Assembly: GCA_963970005.1 (NCBI GenBank)
Contig: CAXAMN010021374.1
Location: 994,464-1,058,463, forward strand
DNA length: 64,000 nucleotides
Source of the DNA: Durusdinium trenchii
Lineage: Eukaryota; Sar; Dinophyceae; Suessiales; Symbiodiniaceae
Direction of reading: 5' to 3'
Shown here: piece after piece, positions 1 through 12,819 of the stretch
How positions within the stretch are numbered: position 1 is the stretch's first letter
Layout of the letters: each line of letters opens with the position of its first letter
The notes under the pieces: generated by a model
Told to the model about the DNA's origin: nothing
The model's database searches: none
What the model saw: only the letters and a program-made list of their open reading frames with translations
Program-made: the position numbers and the translations under genes

Positions 1-225
1 GCAACTAGGATTCCGCAACTGTTTGGTCGGATTCCGCAACTGGGATTCCGCAACTGGGATTCCGAAACTAGGATTCCGCAACTAGGATTCCGCAACTAGA
101 ATTCCGCAACTAGGATTCCGCAACTAGGATTCCGAAACTAGGATTCCGCAACTGTCAAGATTCCGCAACTAGGATTCCGCAACATTGTGGACTCCCTCAC
201 TAGGATTCCGCAACTTTGTGAATGA
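1..225. repeat. 14-bp tandem repeat array, forward orientation
   Basis: About fifteen imperfect copies of a 14-mer of the form GGATTCCGCAACTA, with point variants (GAAACT for GCAACT) and a few interruptions. No ORF is supported. The array at 365-651 is largely the reverse complement of the same unit, with a G-rich spacer (about 236-285) between them. Confidence 0.9.
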
Positions 226-364
226 TGAGGGACACGATGGGGACAGGGGGTGTTGGGGGGTGGGGGGGGTTGGGTGGGGGGCTCATGACGTTGGTTTGGA
301 TGTGCTTCGAAGGTGATGTCACAGGCACACACGCTATCGCATGATGTGGAGATCACCAGTTGCA

Positions 365-651
365 AGTTTCAGAAGGCAAGTTGCAGAATCTGACTTTCCA
401 GTTTCAGAATACCAGTTGCAGAATCTGACTTTCCAGTTTCAGAATACCAGTTGCAGAATCTGACTTTCCAGTTTCAGAATACAAGTTTCAGAATCCCAGT
501 TTCAGAATCCTAGTTTCAGAACCCCAGTTTCAGAATCCTAGTTTCAGAACCCCAGTTTCAGAATACCAGTTTCAGAATCCAAGTTTCAAAACCCTAGTTT
601 CAGAACCCCAGATTCAGAACCCTAGTTTCAGAATCCGACCGATTAGTTTCC
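365..651. repeat. 14-bp tandem repeat array, inverted orientation
   Basis: Copies of TAGTTTCAGAATCC and variants. This unit differs at only two positions from the reverse complement of the unit at 1-225. The first part (381-485) is organised as a 35-bp higher-order repeat seen three times, containing TTGCAGAATCTGACTTTCCAG-like text. No coding signal is seen. Confidence 0.88.
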
Positions 652-1556
652 GAATCCGGCTCTAACCATGTCGAAGCACAACTTTTTTGGTATCCTGCCA
701 GCACAATAATCTTGTCAAAGTTCCGCTGTGTCAATCCACCAGCGGCCCAACCCCCAATCCTGGTCACAGCAGTTGTGATATCATTTCACATATCCTTTGA
801 CGCTTGGAGGTTTGCAGGCTGCTCTGGACGAGCAAGATCTCTTTAGCGGCTTGATGATTCTCAATCCAAACTTCCGGGACTCTTGGCCAGCTTGCTTGCA
901 GATGTAGTAGTTGATCAAAAGGTCGACATTAGGCCTAGGTTCATTGAGATCCCTTCTATGTTGTTCGCAAAAGTTGTTTTTCGAGTTCGCAAAAGTAAAG
1001 ATGTTTCGAAAGATCTGCGAGAGATTGGTATGTGGAAACAACCAAACCATGGAGAACAGCCCCCGCGAAAGGTAAACATGGAGTTCGCGAAAGATTCGCG
1101 AAAGTAAAGATCTTTTGCGAAGAATGGCGTTTCCGTAAGAAGGTATTTAGATCAACCAGCTTCAACCACCATGTGCAGTGTAGAAATCTATAGAAAGATC
1201 TCTCATGCGTTTCGTTGCGGCGTAGGTGACACCCCTTCTTCGCTCTCCTCAGCTCAGGAGTTGCACGTGGCAGAGCAACCGCCATTGATCAATCCGCTGG
1301 TCTGCTACTCAGAGCTCTATCATTTCCGCAGCTAGTCTTTGGATGCCTTTGGCTGAAGTCCTACATACTTGAATCTTGAATATGATACAGATGAGCAATC
1401 GGCCTGTAAAGAAACTTCCTTCGCGCATTTTGCCAATATGGAGAGTGGTAAGTTTGATGAAAAGCACACAAGATTCATCCAGATTCCAGGTATTTCAAAC
1501 CATCGCGACAGAAACTCTGACATCCCATTGACTCATTCATATTGACTCATTGGGAG
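652..1556. other. No recognisable gene; possible intron or upstream part of the hydrolase gene
   Basis: Mixed-composition sequence without a convincing exon. Short TTCGCGAAAG / TTCGCAAAAG motifs recur between about 965 and 1115. A stretch at 1405-1450 followed by GTAAG could be a small exon, but I could not place it in the alpha/beta hydrolase fold. Confidence 0.4.
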
Positions 1557-2850
1557 GTCTCTGCCATCCAGGGCTGGCTTCGCGACAATGGGCAGCCGTT
1601 GTTCGATTTCCTGGCCAAGCCTGACACGGTGAAGCAGATCCTGAAGGAGCGGGGCGCCCGTTTGGGGCCACCGTAAACGGCCCGCTTGGGCTCCAAACAG
1701 ACGGCTTGATTGGGCTGGTGTTTTTCAAGATGTCCAGTCAAACATCCGGGCCATGTCTGAAACGGCGATATTAAGAAACAGACACGGCCTGTTCCTTTAT
1801 TTATGTGTTCTTCCTTTGTGCTTTTGCTGTGGATATTGGGCAATAGAAAGGTCGTTGAGGTATAAAGAGATTGTCTCGAGGCGGCAGGTGCAGGCTGCGC
1901 ATCAGTGAACAAAACTTATTCAGTCTTATTCAACAGGCACTGTGCCAACCTTATCCCTTGAGAAATGGCAGAAAAAAAAACCTTGCAGGAGCCATACCAC
2001 GATCCGGAGACGGTGACCGATGAGTTGGTGGACGTGCTCCTCACGCCCTTGCTCATCAAAGGCATCAAACGGCAAACTCAATTTGTCACCAGCAGTACCC
2101 GCGGAGAGAAAAAACAACTTTACCACCAGATCAAAATATGCACGAAGGTTCGGCGACTGTGGTCTTCGATACTTTGTCATATTCTGCTGGGCCTTTGCCA
2201 GAGCAGTGTTTTGGTGGCAAGCTTTGTGGAGGAAACTTGAGAAAACCCGTTCTTTGTGGTCAATACAGACATTTGCTTGATGCTTGTTTGTTAGAAGTTG
2301 GAAGTTGGAAGCCTTTGGTGGTGTTAGCATGACCAACTCAGGCTTTTGGCAGATCCAGGCCTATCCAAGCTTCCAGTGTGGGTTACGAAGCTGCAAGTGA
2401 AGTATGTGTTGATTAGCTTCACGTGTTTCCATCATTTGAGCCCTAAAAATTAATTTGATTAGAGCCACTAGCGTGACCGAGGTGTGTTTGGGTGAGAAGG
2501 ACCCTTGGACGCCACTGGACCGAGTGCGCGCACTGGATCAATATCCACCTGTCCAACGTGTTGATGTGCTTCCAGGCAGGCGAGGGTTGGAGAAGCATTT
2601 GTTACTGGACTCCGTGAATCCACACAGAAGGGCTCGGTTCTGCAAAGACATTTACTCCATGCGTGGGAGCTTCTCCAAAGCCTCCTTGAAAATTCCTGCT
2701 TGTGGTCGAAAGGGTTCCTTGGGTTTCATTTAAACTGTTGCAGGTATTGGTCATTGCCCCCATGATGAATCTCCGGAAATTGTTAATCCGCTCTTGATTG
2801 ATTTCTTGAAATCTGTACATCAGAAACAACTCGAAGCATCAATGGCCTAA
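1557..2850 (+). CDS. Alpha/beta hydrolase fold protein, 3' exons (5' part not seen)
   Basis: The last exons of an alpha/beta hydrolase of the plant/algal plastid type (family resemblance only). Proposed exons: about 1557-1646, 1989-2061, 2148-about 2228, about 2460-2575 and 2744-2850. The frame closes across introns 1647-1988 (GA...AG), 2062-2147 (GC...AG) and 2576-2743 (GC...AG); the third intron is not resolved. The exons carry, in order, QGWLRDNGQPLFDFLA, YHDPETVTDELVD, VVFDTLSYSAGPLPEQ, LGEKDPWTP (the usual acidic-residue region) and GIGHCPHDESPEIVNPLL (the catalytic-His loop), then a TAA stop at 2848-2850. The nucleophile elbow (G-x-S-x-G) and N-terminus should lie upstream; I could not find them, so they may be outside the window. 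Substrate unknown. The AT-rich island starts right after the stop codon. Confidence 0.82.
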
Positions 2851-2931
2851 AGACATTATTGAGATATATAAATTACTATATATATATATGTATATCAATT
2901 AATTAGGGTAGAATTGGCTCAATTTAGGTGT

Positions 2932-5459
2932 CAATACATACAAAATGTGTTGAAATTTGGTTAATTAGAATTGTGCTATAATATTTTAAATAGAATTGAA
3001 ATATGATCAGGAAATTAAGGAAAATCTAAATTATAAATATATATAGATAATTATTTATTCATAATATTGAATTAATATGTTTGATTGGATTAAATTACGA
3101 AAGGTAGTCTTTTAGGGAATATGTTGAATTTGGTTTGCGAAATAGATATGGTTGTGTTTTTGCGGATTTAATTATTAATAGATTAATTTAATTCTTATTT
3201 GTTTGGAATTTATTTTTACATAGATTTATGATTCTTTTTATCGTAATATTGATTATTTCAATCATTAGATGATAAATAATGTTTAAAAGTAGTTAAATTA
3301 ATGAAATATATTATTTGGATTGAAAAGCATTTTAGATATATATTTATTATGGATATATATATATTTTTGTTTTTTTTATATATTTATGTTATAATAATTA
3401 AAAATTAAATAATTGGATATGATTCTTCGAGATTGGTTGGATGGCAGTGTTGAATGTGCGTCTTTGTGATGATAAGTGCTTGACACTCGGGGGTGTTGTT
3501 GCGTAAAGGAGGGCGCAAAGTGTTGCGAAATAATTTCTACGATTGCAATCTAAATATATTATATTTCTATTTTCTATATAAATTTGATTTGAATAAGTTA
3601 ACTAATTGTTGGATTCGATTTTTATTTTCTTTATTTATATATAATATTTTCTATATTTTAAAGGTAGTATTTTGGGGCTTCTCTTTTTATATTTTTTATG
3701 AAATGAAAAGAAAATAAATATGTTGAAATATAATATGTTTATTAAATTTAATATAAATTGATAAATTTCTTTATTAATATTGGATTTTGATTATTAATTG
3801 GAATTGATTTTTGAACGATCTTCTTGACGTTGATATTTATAATAGAATTTATTTTTATTCTTAAGATTATAGGGAATTTTTTTGCGAATATTGCCGATCT
3901 ATATTCTATTCTATTATTGATTGCCCAATAAATTTCCCTCTCCCATGGTGTTTTTGTGCTCTTGGAGGCCAAACAAACGAAGCATTATCCATATTGCGTT
4001 GTTGTCTGGCGTATTTGTTCAATGGCTTGTATAGCAATCTAATTTGTTTAAAATCAGGGTACTAATCTCTCATGCCTAGGTGTTGCATTTATGCAACCGC
4101 CTTTTGTCCCAAATGAAATTGCATACATATAGCTACAAGCCCAATGCCAGTTGTTTGATATCCCCAATGCTTCATCTCATTTCATCCACATTGGAAGTTC
4201 CATTTTCCTATGTTCTCTAGCTATATACATTGGATATCTTAAGCCATAAAATCAAGACATTCTTCCACACTCCACCATTGAGACCATACAATATAGGTAT
4301 CCACCCTCACCACATAGAGCCTGAATCCCCCATTCCTTCTCCGTATTCTGATATGCAATGATACAATTGGCATGGTTCTGATCTGTCAGATCTCTCATTG
4401 AGTTGTTGCAAAAATATTAGTTGCTAGCTTTCATGATTCCCATACAGATGTCCATCAACCATCATCTATCAATAAATTCAGGGCATCACATCATACATCA
4501 TCAGATCATCACCTCTATGAGGGGGATCTTGTCTCCAAGAATGCGCCCTCAATCTCCAGTAACTGGGTCTGCCGGACTTCTCCCGGGGGGGGGGGCGAAA
4601 AAAACAAGATAAATGTTCATGGAATTGGACAATCAATATTTTTTTTGTTTGGCGCCACCCCCGCGGGAGAAGCCCGGACCTAGGCCCAATTGCTGGAGAT
4701 TGAGGACTCATTGAGATTGGAGGTCTTGGAGACCAGATTCCCCTCATAAAGGAGATGATGTGATGATGTATGATGTGATGTTGTGGACTTGTTGATAGAT
4801 GATGATTGATGGATTTCTGCGTGGGAATCATAGAGCTACTATTTTTGCAAAAATTTGATGATAGATTTGACAAATTACAAATCGATATTTTTGCTAGACA
4901 CGTTCTTCTTAACAGCCAACATTTTCTATATTATAGGTTATTTGTATTATCATAAAGGAATTGCCATTATGCCCAAAGACGTATATATACCAATCTAATC
5001 CATGAACCAATTGTCAAATCGGGAACAAAAATTCAGTTCTTTCAACATCACGGGGGGTATCAAATTGCCGCAATCAAAGTTATTTGGGACAATATTCAGT
5101 CCATAGAGTGCGAATATTGCGATCAATTTAGTCTATGTTTATATCGCAATTTTTGCGCATATTCGTGCGAATCATGTCCGTGCTATTGAAATCAGAATTG
5201 ATTATACATATTTTGCCTGATTGACTCTTACCACGCAACAACCCGATCAAATTGCACATATTCGACTTCAATTGATTCGTATAGGGTCATTTATAGATCC
5301 TTCCTATACGGCATGTAATCCAAATCTATATCGATGGAATATATGACCGATTATAGAATTAAAATTGTTGCAAAGCAGCCTGGGCTGCAGTGCGTCAAAT
5401 TGAGACCAAATCAGATGATCCATCAATTAAGGTTTTCAATATTTTGTAAGTTTCGGTAG
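2932..5459. repeat. Large AT-rich repeat, unit 1
   Basis: First of about three direct copies of a 2.4-2.5-kb unit. Units begin near CAATACATACAAAATG at 2932, 5460 and 7879. All share an AT-rich 5' part, a block containing TTGGTTGCCCAGCAAATTTC-like text (unit 1 at about 3915-3935), a foldback hairpin, and a block starting AAGGAATTGCCATTATG. ORFs of 60-170 codons in the block recur between units but are broken differently, so I do not call genes. Unit 1 is the most diverged in its first kilobase. Confidence 0.88.
4407..4862. repeat. Foldback hairpin in repeat unit 1
   Basis: Imperfect inverted repeat with arms of about 180-190 bp (4407-4585 and 4671-4862) around an 85-bp loop. Both arms read outward-in as a Cys/His-poor peptide with SINHHLS and HHIIHH, each on its own strand, which makes the symmetry easy to see. 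The inner arm ends are G/C runs next to CTTCTCCCGG and CGGGAGAAG. In this unit the loop reads, on plus, AAATGTTCATGGAATTGGAC. Confidence 0.9.
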
Positions 5460-7878
5460 CAATACATACAAAATGTCTTGAAATTTGGTTAATCTTTTAA
5501 ATAGAATTGAAAAATGATCAGGAAATTAAGGAAAATCTAACTTCTAAATATATATAGATAGTTATTTATTCATAATATCGAATTAATATGTTTGATTTAA
5601 TTAAATTACGAAAGGTAGTCCTTTAGGGAATATGTTGAATTTGGTTTGCAAAATAAATATGGTTGATTTTCCGATTTAGTTATTGATAGATTATTTTAAT
5701 TCTTATTTGTTTGGAATTGAGTTTTACATAGATCTATGGTTTTTTAATCGTAATATTTAAATAGTAATATTTAGAACTAAATAATATCAGATAATGAAAT
5801 ATTTTATTTGGATTGAAAAGTGTTTTAAACATGTTTCTATTAGTAATATAATAAGGAATTATAATTGTGATATATGAAATTAGATGTGTATTTGTTTGTT
5901 TGCTTTTTATTTATTTTTTTGAAAATATTTTTAAGTTATATTAATCGAAAAATGAGAGAGTTCGAAGTTATGTGGGTATGGTTTTTATGTATTTTTATTA
6001 TATTATTCTTAGATTTTGTTATAATCTGAAATAATTTCTACGATTGCGATCTAGCTATATTGTTGTATGTTTATTTCTCATACAAATCTTTTTTATGTTT
6101 TAAATATTTTCTGGATCCGATTTTATCTTTCCTTATTTATAAGCATTCTTTTTATTTTAAAGGTAGCATTTTTTGGGGCTTCTGCTTCAATATATTTTAT
6201 GAAATGGAGAGAAAATTGTTATTTTGAAATATAATGTGCCCATTAGACTCAATATAAATTGATAAATTTGCTTAATAATTTTGGATTTGGATTATTAATT
6301 GGAATTGTTTTTTGTACGACCTTCTTGACGCCTATACCCATCATAAGGTTTATCTTTATTCTCAAGGTCATAGGGAACCATTCTGCGACTATTGTCAATT
6401 TATATCCTGTTCTATTATTGGTTGCCCAGCAAATTTCCCTCTCACATGGTGCCCACGTGCTCTTGGAGGCCAAACAAACGAAACACCATCCATATTGCGT
6501 TGTTGTCTGGCGCATTTGCTCAACAGCTTGTTGAATAGCAATACATTTTGTTCAAAGTCAGGATACCAATCTCTTATGCCCAGGTGTTGCATCTATGCAG
6601 TCGCCTTTGGTCCCAAATGAAATTGCATACATACAGCCACAAGCCCAATGCCAGCTGTTTGATACACCCAATGCTTCATCTCATCTCATCTCATTTCATC
6701 CACATTGGAAGTTCCATTTTCCTATGTTCTCTAGCTATATACCCATAAAATCAAGACATTCTTCCACACTCCACCATTGAGACCATACAATATAGGTATC
6801 CACCCTCACCACATAGAGCCTGAATCCCCCATTCCTTGTCCATATTCCGATATGCAATGATACAATTGGCGTGGTTCTGATATGTCAGATCTCTCATTAA
6901 GTTGTTGCAAAAATACTAGTTGCTAGCTTTCATGATTCCCACACAGATGTCCATCAACCATCATCTATCAATAAATTCAGGATATCACATCATACATCAT
7001 TAGATCATCACCTCTATGAGGGGGATCTTGTCTCCAAGAATGAGCCCTCAATCTCCAGTAACTGGGTCTGCCGGGCTTCTCCCGGGGGGGGTGGCGCCAA
7101 ACAAAAACAAAATTGATTGTCCAATTCCACGAACATTTATCTTGTTCTTTTCGCCCCCTCATAGATGTGGTGATGTGATGATGTATGATGTGATGTTGTG
7201 GACTTGTTGATAGATGATGGTTGATGGATTTCTGCGTGGGAATCATGAGAGCTACTATTTTTGCAAAAATTTGATGATAGATTTGACAAATTATAAATCG
7301 ATATTTTTGCTAGACACGTTCTTCATAACAACCAACATTTTCTATATTATAGATTATTTATATTATCATGAAGGAATTGCCATTATGCCCGAAGACGTAT
7401 ATACACCAATCTAACCCATGAACCAATTGTCAAATCGGGAACAAAAATTCAATTCTTTCAACATCACGGGGGGTTATCAAATTGCCGCAATCAAAGTTAT
7501 TTGGGACAATATTCAGTCCATAGAGTACGAATATTGCGATCAATTTAATCTACGGTTATATCGCAATTTTTGCGCATATTCGTGCGAATCATGTCCGTGC
7601 TATTGAAATCAGAATTGATTATGCATATTTTGCCTGATTGCCTCTTCCCACGCAACAACCCGATCAAATTGAACATATTCGACTTCAATTGATTCGTATA
7701 GGGCCATTTATAGATCTTTCCTATACGGCATGTAATCCAAATCTATATCAATGGAATATATGACCGATTATAGAATTAAAATTGTTGCAAAGCAGCCTGG
7801 GTTGCAGTGCGTCACAAATTGAGACCAAATCAGATGATCCATCAATTAATGTTTTCAATTTTTTGTAAGTTTCGGTGT
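5460..7878. repeat. Large AT-rich repeat, unit 2
   Basis: Second copy, 2419 bp from its start to that of unit 3. It is closely similar to unit 3 in the AT-rich part and the shared block. It differs in the hairpin: the loop is reversed and the right arm is shortened relative to units 1 and 3. Confidence 0.88.
6903..7265. repeat. Foldback hairpin in repeat unit 2, loop inverted
   Basis: The left arm (6903-7087) matches units 1 and 3. The loop (about 7088-7160) is in the opposite orientation: plus reads GTCCAATTCCACGAACATTT, the complement of the loop in units 1 and 3. The right arm (about 7161-7265) lacks the inner 80-100 bp present in the other units. Confidence 0.9.
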
Positions 7879-9765
7879 CAATACATACAAATGTCTTGAA
7901 ATTTGGTTAATCTTTTAAATAAAATTGAAAAATGATCAGGAAATTAATAAAAATTTAAATTATGAATATATATAGGTAACTATTTATTCATAATATCGAA
8001 TTAATATGTTTAATTGAATTAAATTACGAAAGGTAGTCCTTTAGGGAATATGTTGAATTTGGTTTGCAAAATAAATATGATTGGTTTTCCGAGTTAATTA
8101 TTGATAGATTATTTTAATTCTTATTTGTTGGAATTGAGTTTTACATAAATCTATGGTTTTTTAATCGTAATATTTAAATAGTAATATTTAGAACTAAATA
8201 ATATTAGATAATGAAATATTTTATTTGGATTGAAAAGCGTTTAAATATGTTTCTATTAGTAATATAATAAGGAATTATAATTGTGATATATGAAATTAGA
8301 TGTGTATTTGTTTGATTGTTTTTATTTATATATATTTTTGAAAATATTTTTAAGTTATATTAATCAAAAAATGAGAGAGTTCGAAGTTATGTGGGTATGG
8401 TTTTATGTGGTTTTATTATATTATTCTTAGATTTTGTTATAATCTGAAATAATTTGAACGATTGCGATCTAGATATATTGTTGTATATTCATGTCCCATA
8501 CAATTTTTTATGTTTTAAATAATTGCTGGATCCGATTTTATCTTTCTTTATTTATAAGTATTCTCTTTATTTTAAAGGTAGCATTTTTTGGGGCTTCTGC
8601 TTCAATATATTTTATGAAATGGAGAGAAAATTGTTATTTTGAAATATAATGTGCCCATTAGACTCAATATAAATTGATAAATTTGCTTTGTAATATTGGA
8701 TTTGGATTATTAATTGGAATTGGTTTTTGTACGACCTTCTTGACGCCTATACCCATCATAAGGTTTATCTTTATTCTCAAGGTCATAGGGAACCATTCTG
8801 CGAACATTGGCAATTTATATCCTATTCTATTATTGGTTGCCCAGCAAATTTCCCTCTCACATGGTGTCCATGTGCTCTTGGAGGCCAAACAAACGAAACA
8901 CCATCCATATTGCGTTGTTGTCTGGCGCCTTTGTTCAATGGCTTGTTGTATAGCAATACAGTTTGTTCAAAGTCAGGATACCAATCTCTCATGCCCAGGT
9001 GTTGCATCTATGCAGCCGCCTTTGGTCCCAAATGAAATTGCACACATACAGCCACAAGCCCAATGTCAGCTGTTTGATACACCCAATGCTTCATCTCATC
9101 TCATCTCATTTCATCCACATTGGAAGTTCCATTTGCCTATGCTCTCTAGCTATATACCCATAAAATCAAGACATTCTTCCACACTCCACCATTGAGACCA
9201 TACAATATAGGTATCCACCCTCACCACATAGAGCCTGAATCCCCCATTCCTTGTCCATATTCTGATTTGCAATGATACAATTGGCATGGTTCTGATATGT
9301 CAGATCTCTCATTAAGTTGTTGCAAAAATACTAGTTGCTAGCTTTCATGATTCCCACACAGATGTCCATCAACCATCATCTATCAATAAATTCAGGACAT
9401 CACATCATACATCATCAGATCATCTCCAAGAATGAACCCTCAGTCTCCATTAACTGGGTCTGCCGGGCTTCTCCCGGGGGGGGGGCCGAAAAAAATGTTC
9501 ATGGAATTGGACAATCAATTATATTTTTTTTTGAGCCACCCCCCCGGGAGAGGCCCGGGCCCAGGCCCAATTGCTGGAGTTTGAGGACTCATTGAGATTG
9601 GAGGTCTTGGAGACCAGATTCCCCTCACAGAGGAGATGGTTTGAGGATGTATGATGTGATGCTGTGGATTTGTTGATAGATGATGGTTGATGGATTTCTG
9701 CGTGGGAATCATGAGAGCTAGTATTTTTGCAAAAATTTGATGAGAGATTTGACAAATTATAAATC
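7879..9765. repeat. Large AT-rich repeat, unit 3 (truncated on the right)
   Basis: Third copy. It tracks unit 2 up to just after the hairpin and departs near 9765, where unit 2 would continue toward the AAGGAATTGCC block. Unrelated AT-rich sequence follows to about 10260. Confidence 0.85.
9311..9740. repeat. Foldback hairpin in repeat unit 3
   Basis: Arms at about 9311-9475 and 9546-9740 around a loop in the same orientation as unit 1 (plus reads AATGTTCATGGAATTGGAC). A small deletion removes part of the left arm compared with unit 1. Confidence 0.88.
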
Positions 9766-10562
9766 GGTATTTGTCGCGATTGGTTTATATTATGAAATTA
9801 TATGTTGTATGTATTTTTATGATTATGTCCAATCGTAAGTGTAAGAAAAATATTGTTATATATATATTAGCAATTTATAGGTCCGGTGATATTATAATTG
9901 AATATATTTGTTTAATTAGATATATTTAAAGTATTAATTTATATCTATTTATATGATATTAATATTGTTAGTCTTGTTTTTAATATATTGATTATACATT
10001 TTATAATTTCATATATATATTTTTTTTGAATCCAATGATTTCAAATTGATTTTAAGTAAACATAGAAACGGGGAATAAATCTTCCGTATTAGAGTTGATA
10101 TTTTTAAAGTATGATAAAAGAATATAAAAAAATATAATATATATATATATAATTCTAGATATATACGAAATTATTATTTCTCGCAGAGGATATCGATATA
10201 GAGATTATTAAAATGACCTCTAAAAGCTTTTGTTGCATACTATAATATTCTAAAAATATATTCTTGGGTTGTTTTAAAGATAGAAACCAATCTATCAAAT
10301 AATATCTGTTCTGGCTGCCGAAGATGTAATTGTTTCTTCCCGAGAAAGATTGCAAAATTTAGACGTCCGTATGATCCTTAGAATTCTTTGCCGTAAAAAA
10401 AGGCAAATCATTGGAAAAACTTATTTTGTAGGGTTAAGACGTTTTGCTACGAATGCATTAATAGGGCATCAGAAATATACGTCTTCATTCTTGACCATGT
10501 AATACCTGCTCGACCGGAATATGGATATTCTTTTCTATGATATTGTATCCGAATTTATTGCA

Positions 10563-10965
10563 TAAAGGAATTGGCATTATGAAGGCGCCTATACACCAAT
10601 CTAATCCATGAATCAATTGACAAATCGGGAACAAAAATTCAATTCTTTCAACATCACGGGGGGTATCAAATTGCCGCAATCAAAGTTATTTGGGATAATA
10701 TTCAGTCCATAGAGTACAAATATTGCGATCAATTTAGTCTACATTTATATCGCAATTTTTGCGCATATTCGTGCGAATCATGTCCGTGCTATTGAAATNN
10801 NNNNNNNNTGATTCGTATAGGGCCATTTACAGATCCTTCCTATACGACATGTAATCCAAATTTATATCGATGGAATATATGACCGATTATAAAATCAGCA
10901 TTGTTGCAAAGCAGCCTGGGTTGCAGTGCGTCAAATTTAGATCAAATTAGATGATCCATCAATGA
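10563..10965. repeat. Partial copy of the large repeat (3' block), with assembly gap
   Basis: Copy of the block that follows the hairpin in units 1 and 2 (AAGGAATT...CATTATG, ...AACATCACGGGGGG..., ...GCAGCCTGGGTTGCAGTGCG). It is interrupted by ten N. Confidence 0.85.
10799..10808. other. Assembly gap (10 N)
   Basis: Ten N bases, placed inside a repeat copy. The true length of sequence here is unknown; such gaps are typical where repeats collapse. Confidence 0.99.
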
Positions 10966-11072
10966 TCGATCTTCTAGTGATCACCAATCACATAATCAGA
11001 TGCAATCCATCCGGGAAATATATATTGTTAGCAAGTTGGCTTGATCCCATTACGTGCGTGCCCAAGTGCGTC

Positions 11073-11570
11073 ATCATAAAGGAATTGTCATTATGCCCTA
11101 GAGACCTATACACCAATCTAATCCATGAATCAATTGTCAAATCGATATCAAAAATTCACTTCTTTCAACATCACGGGGGGTATCAAATTGCCGCAATCAA
11201 AGTTATTTGGGACAATATTCAGTCCATAGAATGCGAATATTGCGATCAATTTAGTCGATATTTATATCGCAAATTTTGCGCATATTCGTGCGAATCATAT
11301 CCGTGCTATTGAAATTATAATTGATTATGCATATTTTGCCTGATTGCCTCTTACCACGCAACATCCCCTTCAAATTGCACATATTCGATTTCAATTGATT
11401 CGTATAGGGCCATTTATAAATCCTTCCTATACGGCATGTAATCCAAATCTATATCGATGGAATATATGACCGCTTATAGAGTCAAAATTGTTGCAAAGCA
11501 GCCTGGGTTGCAGTGAGTCAAATTTAGATCAAATCAGATGATATATCAATTAATGTTTTCAAAATGTTGT
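11073..11570. repeat. Second partial copy of the large repeat (3' block)
   Basis: Another copy of the post-hairpin block, about 510 bp after the previous one, without the hairpin or the AT-rich 5' part. The sequence diverges after about 11570. Confidence 0.85.
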
Positions 11571-12170
11571 AAATTTCGTACATGAAAGGAATTCAGACTA
11601 ATAATAGAGGGCAATTAGAATCTATTATCTAGGTCTCAGAATTCTATGTTCGTCAGATCCCGCGCCCTTTGGTTGATATTTATACAATTTGCATTCTTAT
11701 ATTCAATATATTCCAGACGTTTAGTGCCTATGAATTTTTTCCAAAAATATATCAATTAGGTCGATTTAATATTAGAATTTCGCATATCATAGATCATAGG
11801 ACCTGGTACGCTTCCAAGCTGGAAAAAATTGAATCCCATCGAATTTGTAATGATGCCCGGAATATTCAATATTGGGGAATACCCAATCGATGAAACCACG
11901 CAAATCATAAGCAAACAAGATTTTGACGCTTTCCGGCATGCAACAGGTGCCATATATATATAATACAAGACAAATGTCGGTTTTATTGCATATATTTCGT
12001 TGTCTATTGGCATCTTAAAAACCTTCAATCTAATCTAAAAAGATAAAGAAGATGGGGAAATAAGGCATATGCAAATATTTGATGATATTTTCTCTATAAA
12101 ACAACTTCTCTACCACTCGCAAACTGAAGGACCATCATGGAAACTTTCGGGTGCTCTCCATAAGGTAATT

Positions 12171-12208
12171 GCATATGTATACCCTGCAGGCATATGTATA
12201 CCCTGCAG
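12171..12208. repeat. 19-bp tandem duplication
   Basis: Two adjacent perfect copies of GCATATGTATACCCTGCAG. Nothing coding around it. Confidence 0.9.
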
Positions 12209-12819
12209 GGGCACACATTGCATATAGTATTTTTTTACAAAATTTGTCGTGGCGCCATCCAGACCTCCCATATCGAAAATGAATTATGGAATTATTTGAT
12301 ATAAATCTAAGGTTAATTTCTCATTATTCGCAAGGCAATGTATGCCAATATGGATCAAATTTTGAAAAAAAAACAGTCAGCCCATCCTTTTGATTTCTCG
12401 TCTCCGGAAAGATCATTATACACAAATCCGAAAATCGAAATCTTTGGCATCAAGCCATTTGTGCCGAATTTAATTTGACCATTTCTGGGTGAGGAGCTAC
12501 CGCCTGATTTTCCGTTTTCCACATGCCATAACTTGTATTAACGGATGAAGAAGTATATTCGTATAAAAATTTCCTCGTTCCGATAAATTTTGATTAATAA
12601 ATTAATACCTTGAGTGCCCGAGAGTTATTCGTAGGTTGATCAGGGGATATATATCAATTAACCAGGCGGTTTTCGTATTGCATGTGTTTTTACTGATTTG
12701 CATAAAAAATAAACCTATGGTACCTTTGTATGGGGAAGGACCGCGAGGTGCGTGTAGATTGGCGCAAGTTGTATGGTAATCTAAAGTCGACTGTTCGTGA
12801 TAAGAATAAGCGATTTAAT

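Noticed and set aside
1..651. CRISPR array
   Set aside because: The 14-bp units are contiguous and degenerate with no unique spacers, and the context is eukaryotic.
4421..4873. Mirror ORFs on both strands with SINHHLS/HHIIHH peptides
   Set aside because: They are the same inverted-repeat arm read from both sides, not genes.
2932..9765. Dinoflagellate mitochondrial DNA insert
   Set aside because: AT- and hairpin-rich like mtDNA, but no cox1, cob or cox3 fragment could be read; kept only as something to test.
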